From: Mytilus californianus
Lineage: Eukaryota; Mollusca; Bivalvia; Mytilida; Mytilidae
Assembly (NCBI RefSeq): GCF_021869535.1
Contig: NW_026262668.1
Coordinates: 138,371,635-138,435,634 of the forward strand
Length of the DNA stretch: 64,000 nt
Direction of reading: 5' to 3'
Shown here in pieces: positions 12,100 to 24,195 of the stretch. The translations under genes were made by a program, and so were the position numbers. Below the pieces are notes generated by a model. That model did not search any database. It was not told where the DNA came from and worked only from the letters and a program-made list of their open reading frames with translations. Position 1 is the first letter of the stretch. Each line of letters opens with the position of its first letter.

Positions 12100-14165
12100 T
12101 CAAGAGTTATTCGTTGGAACAACTCGGACCGACTAATAAGTCAACTCAGACCATCTATAAAGGTTGCAGTCTTTTAATTGACTGCGCCATAGGCTTACAA
12201 GCTAAACAGCTGATCTTTGAAATTTTTTAAAATTAAAATGCTACATAGAAAATTGTTTTCATGTACATATCATGTACAAATGACGTATGTAGTAAAGGGG
12301 AAAAAAGTGCCTCATGCCAAGAGGGATAAAAAGTAGGAAACCCTGAAGTCAAAACTACCTTTTTCTACTTTCTGTTTGCTGTTTTTATTAGGCCGCACCA
12401 CTTCCAGTAAACATGATATGCTTGCACTTTCCTGGTTTAATATCCCCAAAAAGATGCAACATTTTTTTTAAATCTAAAGAGATTTTTCAATTCAGCATAA
12501 ACTTTTAATGAAACAGAAAATAAAAAAAAAAAAAAAAAAAAAATTTCACCGGAAACAGGAGTTGTAATACAAGACTGGTACCTAAAGTGAACTCGGACCG
12601 TTTAAAAAGACAACTTGGACAAAGCATTTAAAGAGTATTTGAACCATTTGATAAATGATTATAAATGATTAAATGTTATATTTTATTTGACAGTATCATT
12701 TACTTGTTGTTGAATTTGAAAAATTAATCAAAATAATTAGTTTAACGTGAATTCAAATTTTTACTTATCTTTATCAATCTATTTTAAAGGGGCACTAGCT
12801 ACGAGATATATAAAAAATCTAATTTATGATTTTTTTTGTTCAATCATTAATGAAAGTGAAATAGTGAAATAATTATTCGCTTTTAGCCGCCAGTATGGTT
12901 CAATTTTGTCAAAATAAGCTAAGAAACATTGATGATGAATTATTCACTTTCAAGTGAATAATTTGACCTCATTGAATCCTTATTCATGTGAACTTCAATT
13001 TAACCCCTTAGCTAGAGATGGATAACACGTGAATTGTATGTGTAAAGTTATTTAAAGGAAAAGAATGACAACATTGAAAGTGAAACAAAGGTAAATCATT
13101 TGATTGACTGATCCGATCCACAAAAAATCATTCTTATACAGGTAAAAACGATGATAAACATATATTTTTAATCTATAATATGAAATTAAACAGACCTAGA
13201 AAAATCCAATATCACGAGTTCGCTTAATCTATTTATATCTTTATTTATGTTTACATCGCTTATATGGTCATCGGATGACTTTGGAGGTCAACTCGATAGT
13301 TAATTAGATGGGGTTATGACTAAAATACACACGAAACAAAGTTACGTGTTATCATGACCATGTCCTGTTAACTGTTTATTTTAGACTTTTAATAGTTTGG
13401 ATAAATGTTTTACATTGTTATAAATCAAATATGAGAATTTGAGTCAAATCGGTGAACATAAATTTGACAGCTAGTGCCCCTTTAAACATTAATTTAAGCC
13501 CAAAAAGTCGAAGTTGAATTTGTTTTATTTATTTGTTGAATTCTTTATTTAGTATTTTCAAACCTAAAGTCTGTCAATAAGCCAACTCGAAGAAAGTTTA
13601 AACATAGAGTTTGGGCTATTTCTATGTAAAATGTTATATTTCAAATTAAATTACCCTTCATACCATGTACTTATAACACAGTACTTTAAAATAATTGAGG
13701 ATATGAAATATGTCAAGCAAAATAGAAAAAAGAATCTACCAAAACATTAAAAACGTTATTTACTCAAACAACACAAATAAAAATAAATCTAGGGAGCATC
13801 ATTCAATCTTTAACAATAGACAGATGCATGTCAATACAAATTGTCCTGAATCTAAAAGTTGTGATCTTGAATTGACTTTATAGAGTTCTCTTCATAGACG
13901 GGCTGAGTCTTTTTCGTCATGTATATAGTCAAAAGGGCGTCAAAACTCTCTCTTTATACTTTGCATTATAAATTTCTCTTCAGACAGTTTTTTTCGTCTA
14001 AAACACTCCGTAAATCATTTAAATAGTCAAAACTCTCCTTTTATACTTTGTCTGAGTTGGCATTATAGATGGTCCAAGTTTACTTATAGTCTATTAGACA
14101 GTCTCTTTTGACTTATTGACAGTACGTGTTGACTTATTGACGATCCAAGTTGTCTTTATTGATTT
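12100..14165. repeat. Region bounded by inverted copies of an 'aagtcaac' repeat
   Basis: The left part (12115-12165, again 12590-12620) has actcggaccgactaataag, agtcaactcagaccatctat and similar units; the right part (13560-13600, 14045-14160) carries the same units in reverse complement (tgagttggcattatagatgg, ttgacttattgacagt, ttgacgatccaagttgtc). This looks like one diverged element with subterminal repeats, interrupted by the element at 12783-13486. Boundaries are approximate. Confidence 0.45.
12783..13486. mobile_element. MITE-like element with 18-bp terminal inverted repeats
   Basis: Starts with TTTAAAGGGGCACTAGCT (12783-12800) and ends with its exact reverse complement (13469-13486). 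It is about 704 bp with no coding frame, so it is non-autonomous. It sits between the two divergent genes, inside the larger inverted-repeat region. A TTAA- or TTTAAA-type target site is possible but cannot be separated from the terminus. Confidence 0.75.
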
Positions 14166-14798
14166 ATATAGTAAGATATGTAAGGACTATATTTTTCCTG
14201 TCAAAAACACCATGCTAATGTGCCCTTATCTTCAAAACTGTGCCCCTCTACCATTTAAGTCCTAGCTAGAACAATGTAAGACTTCACTGCAAACATTTGC
14301 ATAGAACCAACTATAAAATATACTCTCAATAATAAAGAGGATAAATGCTTCTTATGAGACCACTGCCTTATTATGTCAGGAAAGTTTTATGTTGTACTGT
14401 TAAATTATAAATGAGAAACAGGAAGAAAGTTTTTCAGAGCACTGTTGAGTTACCATAAAAAAATTATTATGTAGTTTATGAAGTACTATTCACTTGATAG
14501 AAATATAGAATTACTGAACCTACATGTGTAGTTTTAACAAAAGACATCAGGAACTATTAATGTTTTTAATACATGTAGCAAACTGCAAAAAGGTTAACAA
14601 CTAAAATATACATAAAGGATAAAAACTGTTTCAGATATTTTGTTTTATACTAGATAATTTCTATGTTTGTCATTCTTTAATCAAATAAGCATGATATGCC
14701 TTTTTAGTATTAAGATATTTCTATCTTTTTAATGTTTTTTCAAATAAATATTGAAATCCAAAAACTTTATTAATTATTTAAAATAATGTACTTTTTAG

Positions 14799-17117
14799 AT
14801 GGAAAACTCAAGAAAAATGTTGCTTGCAATAGACTTTGATCATACGCTTATAGATGAAAACAGTGATTTATGGGTGAAGAGATTGGCACCAGATGGGAAA
14901 CTCCCTGATCACATTGAGGCTATGTATAGTTCTACAGGATGGACAGATTACATGGGGTCTATTTTTAAATATTTATATGATATTGGTTAGTTCTAATGAT
15001 TTATATCATAAGCAAAATTATACTTAGCACTTTCAAAACAAAGTTTGGTCTTGAAAGATATCTTAATTTTTTGCGATCCCCTGAGCGGAGGAGAAAATTT
15101 ACTTGATTGCGTATTTTGTCAAAACGTAGTACGTCTCAAGTGCACCTCAAATGAAATTAATGATGAAAAACATTTTTTATTTTCATGCACATCACCATTG
15201 TTGATCATCTTTAACTAGGAGAAACTGCATGAACTCCAAGATTAGCTCACTCTGTCCTATCTTTAAGCACTTGATTCCTATCTAGAAACTGACCTGGCTA
15301 CTTGATGTAGAGAATGTTAATATATATTAATATCTGTTTGTAATCTGATTGATGAAGGCAACATATAGATCTATTTATATACATGTGTACCATGTGCGTC
15401 TATCTCCCACCTTGCCATGCAGCACCGTCCTCTGTGTGGCTTTTGCAGTTAACTTACATATCTAATAAATTTCCAATTTATTTAAAGCACTTTCTCATGT
15501 TGGGGTGTGCCTGAGAAGGAGATATTGACCGTATTGCACTTGTATATATATATATTTATCCTTCCACTTTCCTGGTTTGACATCCAAAAAAAGATGCAAC
15601 ATTTTTTATTTTATTATATTTCCCTTCGGGTTTATATGATCTGTTCACCCTATTTGACTCTTCAAAATTCAAGAGTCCATCCTAAATTGAGGTAAATTAT
15701 ATGGCCTTCCAAATACCGTTTCGATTCCTAACATCACTGAAAGGCATTAATTGTCGAAATCCGGATATGGTGTACTAATTTTTGCACCTTTTGTTTGCGG
15801 TATACCATCTTTTTGCAAGTTTACTGTTTTCTGTTTGGTATTAAATTAATAGTTAAGATCCATTTTGTTACATCTGGTGATCCGTTTATTTGGCAATCGC
15901 CAATGGCAGTCAGCAGGATTTAAGAACATCAGTTGTTTGACCTGCTAGTCAAATGTGTTTTGTTAAAATATACTTTTTCACTTTTTAGGTCTTTTGGAAA
16001 ATGTTGTTTGTGCTGAATTTAGACCCCTCTACCAAGAAATTTGTTTTGCATGCACTCGTATAAAAATTGCAGTTTTTATCCGATGCAATCATAGGTTTGA
16101 ACGTTGTTTTCAATTTAGACTTGTTTATATATATATTTATATGTGTGTGTGTAGTTTATTCATGTTCAAACTGCTTCTTTTCTTTTTTTTGTATGTATAC
16201 TTGATTATTGTTTTTTGTTGTTGATTAAATAATGTCTTATATTGTAATATGGTCTTTGTGAGCCCATTTAATGGAAATAAAACATCTTCTATATTTGTGT
16301 ACAGTGTGTCACATTACATCTTGTTTACTTTCAATGTGAAAATTGGTGAATAGTGTCGGTATCTCAAAATGCGCCCTCTAAGGCTCTTTACCTGAGTATG
16401 TATTTGTGATACTCTCATAGTATATAAGGCTTGCTATAAATCCAAAACATTTATACATGTATATATAAACATTTATATAATGTCTCGACCTTGGGTTTAT
16501 CCATCAAGTGATTTTAGTGGTAAGTCTTTTGACTGTATTTTTTTTTTTCAGGGATAAAAGAAGACGACATAAAAAAGTGTATGGAAGAAATTCCATTAAC
16601 AGAAGGCATGGCAGACTTATTAAAGTACTGTAAAGACAAAAGCTATGAAATAATAATAATATCTGATTCTAACTCAGTTTTCATAAATATGATTCTAGAT
16701 CATACACAAATACAAAAAATGGTTACAAAAGTATTCACAAATCCTGCTTATTTTGATGATACTGGATGTCTAAAAATAGAATATTATCACCGTCAAGACT
16801 GGTGTGACTTGAGTACCATAAATCTATGTAAAGGGAATATTTTACAAAGTTATATAAAAAAGCGTGGACAAGAAGGATTTGACTTTGATTATATATTCTA
16901 CATAGGGGATGGAACAAATGATTTCTGTCCATCTTTAACATTGAAGGAAACAGATTATGTGTGTCCAAGAATTAATTTCAGATTATGGAAGAAAATTCAG
17001 AAACTGAAAAACCCAGAATCTAAAGAATCTAAAGAAGAATTACCTAAACTGCAAGCTCAAATACTGAACTGGAGTACTGGATTAGACATACTTGAACAAA
17101 TTAAACAACTGGAGTAA
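14799..17117 (+). CDS. PHOSPHO2: PHOSPHO2/PHOSPHO1-type HAD phosphatase, two coding exons
   Basis: Exons 14799-14985 and 16552-17117 join in phase to 250 aa (human PHOSPHO2 is about 241). HAD motif I is DFDHTLID with catalytic Asp12 and Asp14; motif II is the Ser100 of IIIISDSN; a motif III lysine is near 156 (NLCKGN); motif IV is GDGTND (181-186) followed by CP, as in the PHOSPHO subfamily. Family members hydrolyse pyridoxal 5'-phosphate (PHOSPHO2) or phosphoethanolamine/phosphocholine (PHOSPHO1); which substrate applies here is not decided by sequence. It is a soluble, Mg-dependent enzyme with no signal peptide. The gene is head-to-head with CFAP210. A 3' splice site directly before the ATG implies an upstream noncoding exon. 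The C-terminal Lys/Glu-rich stretch (about 215-235) is slightly longer than in human. Confidence 0.9.
14986..16551 (+). other. Intron of the phosphatase gene
   Basis: GT-AG intron with repeat relics. About 15560-15605 shares the block 'cactttcctggttt' followed by 'aaaaagatgcaacatttttt' with 12426-12470 upstream of the gene, so the same small element inserted twice. No other coding sequence is seen. Confidence 0.5.
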
Positions 17118-17224
17118 TTCAGTTCTGTCATGTTGAAATTCCAAAGCCAGTTATTTAATTAAAAAATTTTAACATCCTATTATTCAATATCTTTTAAGAT
17201 ATATTCAACTTGTGTAATGATGGT

Positions 17225-17432
17225 AATAGAGTGTGTTGCTAAACAACGGAATACGGAACGGAAATGGAAAGAAATATTTATATAGACTGAATTTGAGAAA
17301 AAAAAATGGTGAGAACTGCAAAATCAATAAAGACTGAAATAACAAAATCATACAAGTAAATTGAAAAAAGGATAGGAGATATCAAGGAAAATAGCAAATA
17401 GTTTTGGAAATACATAACAGCTAAAAAAAAAA
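17225..17432 (+). pseudogene. Left fragment of a dead non-LTR retrotransposon
   Basis: Translates with stops to ...IGDIKENSK-FWKYITAKKK, the region before the reverse transcriptase core of a LINE polyprotein. The frame continues at about 21190 (NSQSIPPLKTKAGLPAE), across a nested insertion. No intact frame remains. Confidence 0.55.
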
Positions 17433-17520
17433 AAATCGAGGCTCTAAAGAGCATGTGTCACTCATCTAGGTGTATTTGCATCTTCAGCAATGGGCACTCT
17501 CCAACATTGTAACAGTTTTT

Positions 17521-19090
17521 ATGCCCCCGCCGTAGCGGAGAGGGCATTAAGTTTTACCCTTATCCGTCTGTACGTCCGTATGTCCCATAGTTGGTTTCTG
17601 TTCTTCAACTTTAGTTTGCCTAAACAAAATGTTATGAAACTTATACACAATTCTTTTTACCACTAATACAGATCAAGTTTGAATTTTGGTGGCGTCACTT
17701 TTACCTATCTAGAGTTATGCTCCTTTACAAATGGAAAAATTGCTAATTTTTTCGTTTCCGTTCTCTAACTTAAGTTTGCCTCAACCAAATGTTATGAAAC
17801 TTAAACACAACACTTATTATCACAATATACAGATCAAGTTTGAATTTTGGTGACGTCACTTTTACTGTTCTAGAGTTATGCCCTTTACAAATGGAAAAAT
17901 TGTTAAATATTTTTTTTTTTTTTTTTCTAAATATCAAGTCATTTTTAAAATTGGAGTTATCTTCCTTTGTCCATGATTATAGTTGAATCAACTACAATCA
18001 ATGCTTTATACAATGCAATGTTTAATTTTGCCTTCCACTGATGAATTAAAGCAATTTTTACCCTTCATTTCTAAAAATATTTTAAAGTCTTCTTTGAAAA
18101 TTGGAGTTATCTTTCTTTGTGCATAATGGTAGTTGAATCAACTACAACCAATGCTTTATACAATGCAATATTCTATTTTACTTACTACTGATTAATTAAA
18201 GCAATCTTTACCATTCAGTGCTTACAAGCACTTTAATTACCGTTCTAGGTTTATGCCCCTTTACAAATGAAAAAATTGCTGAATTTTTCGTTTCCGTTCT
18301 CTAACTTGAGTTTGTCTTAACTAAATGTAATTTCTAAAAATATCAATGTCATTATTCAAGTAATTTCTAAAATTGGAGTTATCTTCCTTTGTCCATGATT
18401 ATAGTTGAATCAACTACAATCAATGCTTTATACAATGCAATGTTTAATTTTGCCTTCCACTGATAAAACACAGATCAAGTTGAATTTGGGTAGTGTCACT
18501 TTCAACATTATTGAGTTATGCCCCTTTATAAATCGAAAGCTTGCAAAATTTTTAGTTTCCATTCTGTAACTTAAGTTTGCCCCAACCAAACATTATGAAA
18601 CCTATACACAATATTCATTACCTCAAAACTAAGATAATGTACAATTTTTTTGTTTCTGTTCTCTAACTTTAGTTTGCCTCAACCAAAAGTTATGAAACTT
18701 ATACACAATGCTTATTACTACATAATACAGATTAAGTACGAAATGTGGTTGTCACTTTTACCATTCTTGAGTTATGTCCCTTTATAAACATAAAAATTGC
18801 TGAATTTTTCGTTTCCGTTCTCTAACTTTAGTTTGTCTCAACCAAATGTTATAAAACTTATACACAACCGTTCTAGAGTTATGCGTGTTTACAAATAGAA
18901 AAGTTGCTGAATTTTTAGTTTCTGTTCTCTTCTTAAGTTAGCCTCAATCAAATGTTATGAGACTTACACACAATGCTATATATATTACCACAAAACTCAG
19001 ATCAAGTTCAAATTTGGGTAGCGTCACTTTTATCGTTCTTCAGTTATGTCCCTTTATAACTATATGATATGCAAGCGGGGGCATCATCTG
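17521..19090 (+). repeat. Family 2 dispersed repeat with ~160-bp internal tandem units
   Basis: The head is 'atgcccccgccgtagcgg' followed by 'ttacccttatccgtctgtac'; the tail is 'atatgcaagcgggggcat'. In between are about ten degraded copies of a ~160-bp unit marked by 'tttccgttctctaact', 'atgttatgaaacttatacac' and 'cagatcaagtt'. Same architecture as the copy at 49017-49905. Confidence 0.75.
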
Positions 19091-20225
19091 TGTCCACATG
19101 TGGACACAATCCACATTTATCTGCTCTTTGGCTGTGTTGTTGTCTCTTTGACGCATTCCCTGTTTCCATTCTCAATTTTATTGAATAGATTCATAACAAA
19201 AATCTTCTTTTTTTTTTTTTTTATCTTGCATTGTTGACCATTTTCTGTTTACAGTTTCTGTCTGTCTTCTTTAGTTTTACCCAAAACACAAAAGAGGGTA
19301 AAAAAAATTTGTCATTTAACGGTAATAACTCCTATAAAGAGTCTACTTATTATTTCGACAAAATTATATTTGGTTGAGATCTTGTCTTGCTGATCATTTT
19401 TGTTATTTAAAGCATCTATCTTTTTTTTTTTTTATAGTTTTCAAGATAATAGGTAAAACACAAAAAATTGGTAAAAATCATTGAAAAGCAAAAACTCCAA
19501 TAATGAATCGACTAACGATTTCAATCATTCTGACCTCTTTAAAGATCTTGTCTTGCTGGTTGTTTTTGCTAATAAAAGTTTCTCTTTATCTATTATATTT
19601 TTAAGATAATAGGCAAAAATGTAAAACAAAAATGGTGAAAAATCGTCATTTAAGGTAGATAAATCCTAGGTAAAGCTCAACAATTTGAATATTTCTCCCC
19701 GGTCAGATTTTCCCTATTTTTAGTGGTTTTCAAAATAATAGACCACACTTACATTTTACCACTTTGCTCTATTTTTAGCCATGTCTGCCATTTAAGACAT
19801 GTTTTTGTCTCGCCTGCAACGAAAGTCGCAGTATGCAAGACGTAGGTATTACTATCTGGTTGGGGCAGCTTAAGGTATTTGTATAAAGCTTTATATTTCA
19901 GAAGGTAGAAGACCTGGATGCTTCATACCTTGTATGCAGATACCTTATGTTACAAAGTTTCAATCTCACATATGCCCATGGTCCTTGACCTCATTTTCGT
20001 GGTTCAGCAACTGATTGAAAATAATTACAGTTTTTTGTCATGTGAATTTCTCACTTATTATGAGTACATATAATAGGATAACTATATTTGGTATATGGAT
20101 TCCTTTCGACGTCTATATGTCCATCAGACAGGATTAACCTGACCTTGACCTCAATTGATGGATTAGTGATCAAGGTTAAAGTTACAGGATAAGATCAGAT
20201 ACTATAAGCAGCAGGTCAACAATAT

Positions 20226-20880
20226 GTGGTGTATGGAATGATTGTAAGGGGTCCATGTCAGACTGGCAGGTTTCATCTGACCTTGACCTCATTTTCATGG
20301 TTCATTGGTCATTGTTATTTTTTTTTTTTTTTGGTCTGTTTTTCAAGTACTGTAAGCAATAGGTCAACTATATTTGGTGTATGGAATGATTGTAAGGTGT
20401 ACATGTCTGTCAAGCAAGTGTCATCTGACCTTGTCCTCATTTTCATGGTTCAGTGGTCAATTTTAAGTTTTTGTGTTTTGGTCTGTTTTTCAAGTACTAT
20501 AAGCAATAGGTCAACTATATTTGGTTAATGGAATGATTGTGAGGTGTACATGTCTGTCTAGCAAGTGTCATTTGACCTAGTCCTCATTTTCATGGTTCAG
20601 TGGTCAATTTTAAGTTTTTGTGTTTTGGTCTGTTTTTTCAAATACTAATAGCAATAAGTTAACTATCATTGGTGTATGGAATGATTGTAAGGTGTACATG
20701 TCTGTCTAGCCAGTATCATCTGACCTTGACCTCATTTTCATGGTTCGTTGGTTAAAGTTAATTTTTTGTGTTTTGGTCTGTTTTTCAATTACCATAAGCA
20801 ATGGGTGAACTATATTTGGTGTATGGAATAATTGCAAGGTGTACATGTCTGTGTGACAGTTTTTATCTGACATTGACCTC
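20226..20880 (+). repeat. Tandem repeat, about five ~147-bp units
   Basis: 'gtgtatggaatgattgtaag' recurs near 20231, 20378, 20529, 20675 and 20822 with 'cctcattttcatggttc' and 'ttttggtctgtttttcaa' at constant offsets. The open frame across it is a by-product of the repeat. Confidence 0.8.
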
Positions 20881-21189
20881 ATTGTCATTGATCTTTAAAA
20901 ATGTAAAGTTTATGTGATACTTGTAGTAAAACCTTTATCTTTAAGATTTTCAACATAAAATCAATGGTCAGTAAACATGGTAAAACAGGTGAGACATTTC
21001 AGCGTGTGCACTCTTGTTTTTAAATTTAATACCCCAAGATTAACCAAAACTGTCAGATGACTTACAGGAGTAAGGTTTGGTTAAACATGGCCCAGTAGTT
21101 TCAGAGCAGAATATTTTTGTAAAATTTAAAGACAACGATGATGGAAAACAGAAGCCAAGTGATGAGGAAAGCTCACTTGGCTTGTTGGG

Positions 21190-22060
21190 TCGTGTGATAT
21201 AAAAAAAGAACTCTCAAAGTATACCACCACTAAAGACTAAGGCAGGTTTACCAGCAGAAACCGACCATGACAGAGCAGAAGCAATGAATGAACAATTCAT
21301 TAGTGTATCTAATAAGAAGTCATCAATTGAAGATGTACCAACTACAGAAACCGTTATATCCAAAATTGAAAGACATAGAAATAACTTAAGTAGGGGTGAG
21401 AAAAAAATCCGTACATGGACTTGTTGGTATAACACAGAAAAATGCTAAAATAATTGGAACTGAAAGAAAACAAAATAATGACTGATTTCGGAAGAAAGGG
21501 GGAGGGCTAAAAAAAATTGTCGTGTCCCCAAGTACCTATGATAAAAGTAATTGAAAGAGTTGTTTCAAAGCATTTGTACAACCATCTACACTTTAACAAA
21601 TTAATTTATGAATATCAGTCTGGATTTATTCCTAATATTCATCAATCAATCATATTAGAAATATGCAACTGCATCTTAAACTCTTTGGAAAAAAAGAAAT
21701 CAATTGTTTTGTATTCTGTGACTTCTCTAAAGCATTTGACAAAGTTTGGCATAGAGGTTTTATTCACAAACTGAAAGCCTATGGTATTAATGGAACCTTA
21801 TTACAGTGGTCTGAAGATTATGTACATGATAGAAAACAAAGAGTAGTACTGCATAATTCTTCCTCTTCCTTTCGTAATGTGTCGGGGATCTGTTTTGGTC
21901 CCTCTTCTTTTTATTTTATATATTAATGATATTGATGATTAGCTTACATCGCTGTGTAGGCTATTTGCAGATGACACTTCATTCAGTTATATTCTTGTAA
22001 CGATGGAGATCAGATTAAATCTGTGATCGACCGCGACCTGAAGGTTCACAAAATGGCTCA
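21190..22060 (+). pseudogene. Non-LTR retrotransposon reverse transcriptase, degenerate
   Basis: In shifting frames one reads PPLKTKAGLPAETDHDRAEA and MNEQFISV (pre-RT region), IKVIERVVSKHLYNHL (21530-21580), FCDFSKAFDKVWHRG (21711-21755, RT motif A), YGINGTLLQW and DRKQRVV, then a damaged G-P-L block and FADDTS (21964-21981, the catalytic YADD-type box), ending near DGDQIKSVIDRDL. Several frameshifts and stops make it inactive. Typical of LINE elements in molluscs; the clade is not determined. Confidence 0.85.
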
Positions 22061-22119
22061 CGTCATTTAATCCTACGGAAGCGTATTAGCGCCACACAAC
22101 TTTTTTTTAATTATTTCTT

Positions 22120-23460
22120 CCTGTGTTTGCGTTATAACGCAAACCTTTGCGAAATAATGCAAACATCTGCGATATAACGCAAACATTTGCGATATAATGC
22201 GTTATAACGCAAACATTTGCGAAATAACGCAAACATCTTGATTTCAATTATTCATTAAGTTTTGTATATATGTCTGTCTGTCATTAATTTCGGTTGTGAT
22301 TTTAGATAAGAAAAGAACCATAAATACAAGGCCAAATCATTATAATAAATATGCATAGGAATAAGGGAATACTTGAAGTGCCATTATACATAAATTAAGA
22401 ATGATTTGTGCATCAGAAAAGTATATAATTTAACAAGAAAATAGATATGGTATAGGCATATTTTAATTGAAAGAGCAAAAATAATGTCATACAATTGTGA
22501 AACTAGCAAGTCAAATAGACAAAATGATCTTTCTGCTTTAAAATGAATTACTAATAAAGAAACTTTTTTTAAAAATTTTGATGCAAGAATATGATAAAGA
22601 TTCTTTGATAGAAAGTCATAGAATTTTCATTTCAATCTAGTGAAGTAACTTTTAACATGCTTGGGTAGAAATTTGAATGGAGAGAACATAATTTTAATAA
22701 TAAAACATCTTCATTTTACTGCAAAAAGGTAGCTTGTTTGGATCTAACCAACCTTACACAATCCTCAAACGAAAGCTTACTTTGGAAGTATATTTATATT
22801 TGGCTATAGCTGTATTAGCAGAGTTGATTTTTTATATTCTTCGATATAACTTCAATTTACTCAATTTTCTTTGTAAATATATATACATGTATTATAATGT
22901 ATATAATTTTTGGGACCCTTTATAGCTTGCCGTTAGGTATGGACCAAGGCTCCGTGTTGAAGACCGTACTTTGACCTATAATGGTTTACTTTTTGAAATT
23001 GTTATACTTGGATGGAGAGTTGTCTCATTGACATTCATGCCACATCTTCTTATATCTATTATCCTACTCATTATTAGTCAATGATATGTTCTAAATATTC
23101 AAGCATTTTACTTTGCAATGAGTACAAAGGGGGATAAAATTTAATATATGCAGCCTCCTCCATTTATAACTGCTGCTTCCTTTGAATCTTAAATAAGAAA
23201 TTAGATAAAGCAAATGTTTGCGTTATTTCGCAAAAGTTTGCGTTTAACGCAAAGGTTTGCGTTATAAAGCAAATGTTTGCGTTATTTCGCAAATGTTTGC
23301 GTTATTTCGCAAAGGTTTGCGTTATATCGCAAATATTTACGTTATAACGCAAAGGTTTGCGTTATTTCGAAAATGTTTGCGTTATTTCGCAAAGGTTTGC
23401 GTTATACCGCAAATGTTTGCGTTATATAACGCAAAACGCAAAAGGTTTGCGTTATTTTTT
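22120..23460. repeat. Inverted pair of 'gcgttataacgcaaac' arrays flanking a ~1-kb core
   Basis: 22125-22240 is an array of ~20-bp units such as gcaaacatttgcgaaataac. 23213-23455 is a longer array of the same unit in reverse complement (gttatttcgcaaatgtttgc). The core (22240-23210) includes a family 1 fragment at 22905-23060. The unit itself is nearly palindromic. This may be one element with subterminal arrays or two separate expansions. Confidence 0.6.
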
Positions 23461-23499
23461 CAAATATGGAGACACCAGATCTCAACATTTCTTTAAATG

Positions 23500-24195
23500 A
23501 TAATGCCGGCTCTGATTAAAATATCTTTAATTACAGCCGGAAAAAATAGCATATTTCTACTGCAATGGCTATTTTACCGGCGCTGGCAATATAGTGAATT
23601 TGTTATTTTGTCGATTTTTTGGAAAAAGTGAACTTTAATATTCACTTTTGAAAAGTACTACGAAAATGTGCTTTGTCAGCATAAAAGTATTGCTAATGTG
23701 GTTAAATAAGAAAACAGTTACAATATTGAGATACATACAATCGTTTAAAAACATTTATTAGTCAAAGTGTAAATAAGAATTTGTGAAAAATAAAAATAAA
23801 AATATTGAGCATCCATTTGTTGTAATGAAAACATCAGAACATGTAGTTGAAATTACTTCTAAAATCAGTCACAGTCTAGACTTATGCTACATGAATGCAT
23901 AAGAAGAAACCCTTAGATTTTTAACTATATGTTACAAAAAAATAAAAGTAAAATATCTCATTGCATATAAATTTGATAAAACATTATACAATCTAACAAA
24001 ATTAATCACATAGCTTCAAAATAAGAAATGTTTAAATTAAATTTGCTTTTGACATGATATTCAGATCTTTGAATTGCATATCTGTAAAAAAAAAATCGTT
24101 TTTACTGGCAAAATTGGCTTCCACTTATCTAGAGCTGGCAAAATAGCATATTTTCTGTTTAGCCGGCGCCGGAAAATAACCACTGCCATAGAATA
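23500..24195. mobile_element. Candidate inverted-repeat element with GCCGGC-rich ends
   Basis: The left end has 'ggctattttaccggcgctgg' near 23567 and 'agccggaaaaaatagcat' near 23537; the right end near 24118-24190 has 'ggcaaaatagcatatttt' and 'gccggcgccggaaaataac'. The reverse complement of the right end matches the left with mismatches. No coding frame. Boundaries and target duplication are not resolved. Confidence 0.45.

Larger units (their letters stand above)
11794..14798. promoter_or_regulatory. Divergent intergenic region between CFAP210 and the phosphatase
   Basis: About 3.0 kb separates the two ATGs. The sequence immediately left of the phosphatase ATG (tttttag directly before position 14799) is a good 3' splice site, so a noncoding first exon probably lies nearer to CFAP210 and a shared promoter around 11.8-12.1 kb is plausible. 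Much of the remainder is inserted repeat (12.1-14.16 kb). No TATA box or other motif is convincing. Confidence 0.45.
17433..21190 (+). mobile_element. Nested repeat insertion splitting the reverse transcriptase relic
   Basis: Begins 'tcgaggctctaaagagcatg' and ends near 'agctcacttggcttg'; both sides abut A-rich runs (ctaaaaaaaaaaaa and ataaaaaaagaactc), which could be the target duplication. It is a mosaic: 17521-19090 is a family 2 repeat with ~160-bp tandem units (cttaagtttgcctcaacc...), 19260-19800 is another tandem unit family, and 19840-20880 is described separately. No coding frame is convincing. Confidence 0.55.

Noticed and set aside
15994-16224. 76-codon frame in the phosphatase intron
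   Set aside because: Ends in a low-complexity hydrophobic stretch from a T-rich/TA tract, has no splice consistency and no homology.
20226-20528. 100-codon frame
   Set aside because: Spans tandem units with the same peptide repeated (VYGMIV/VWNDC, FSSTVSNRSTIFG); a by-product of the ~147-bp repeat.
23257-23496. 79-codon frame in the gcgttatttcgc array
   Set aside because: Simple translation of the tandem unit with no independent protein signal.
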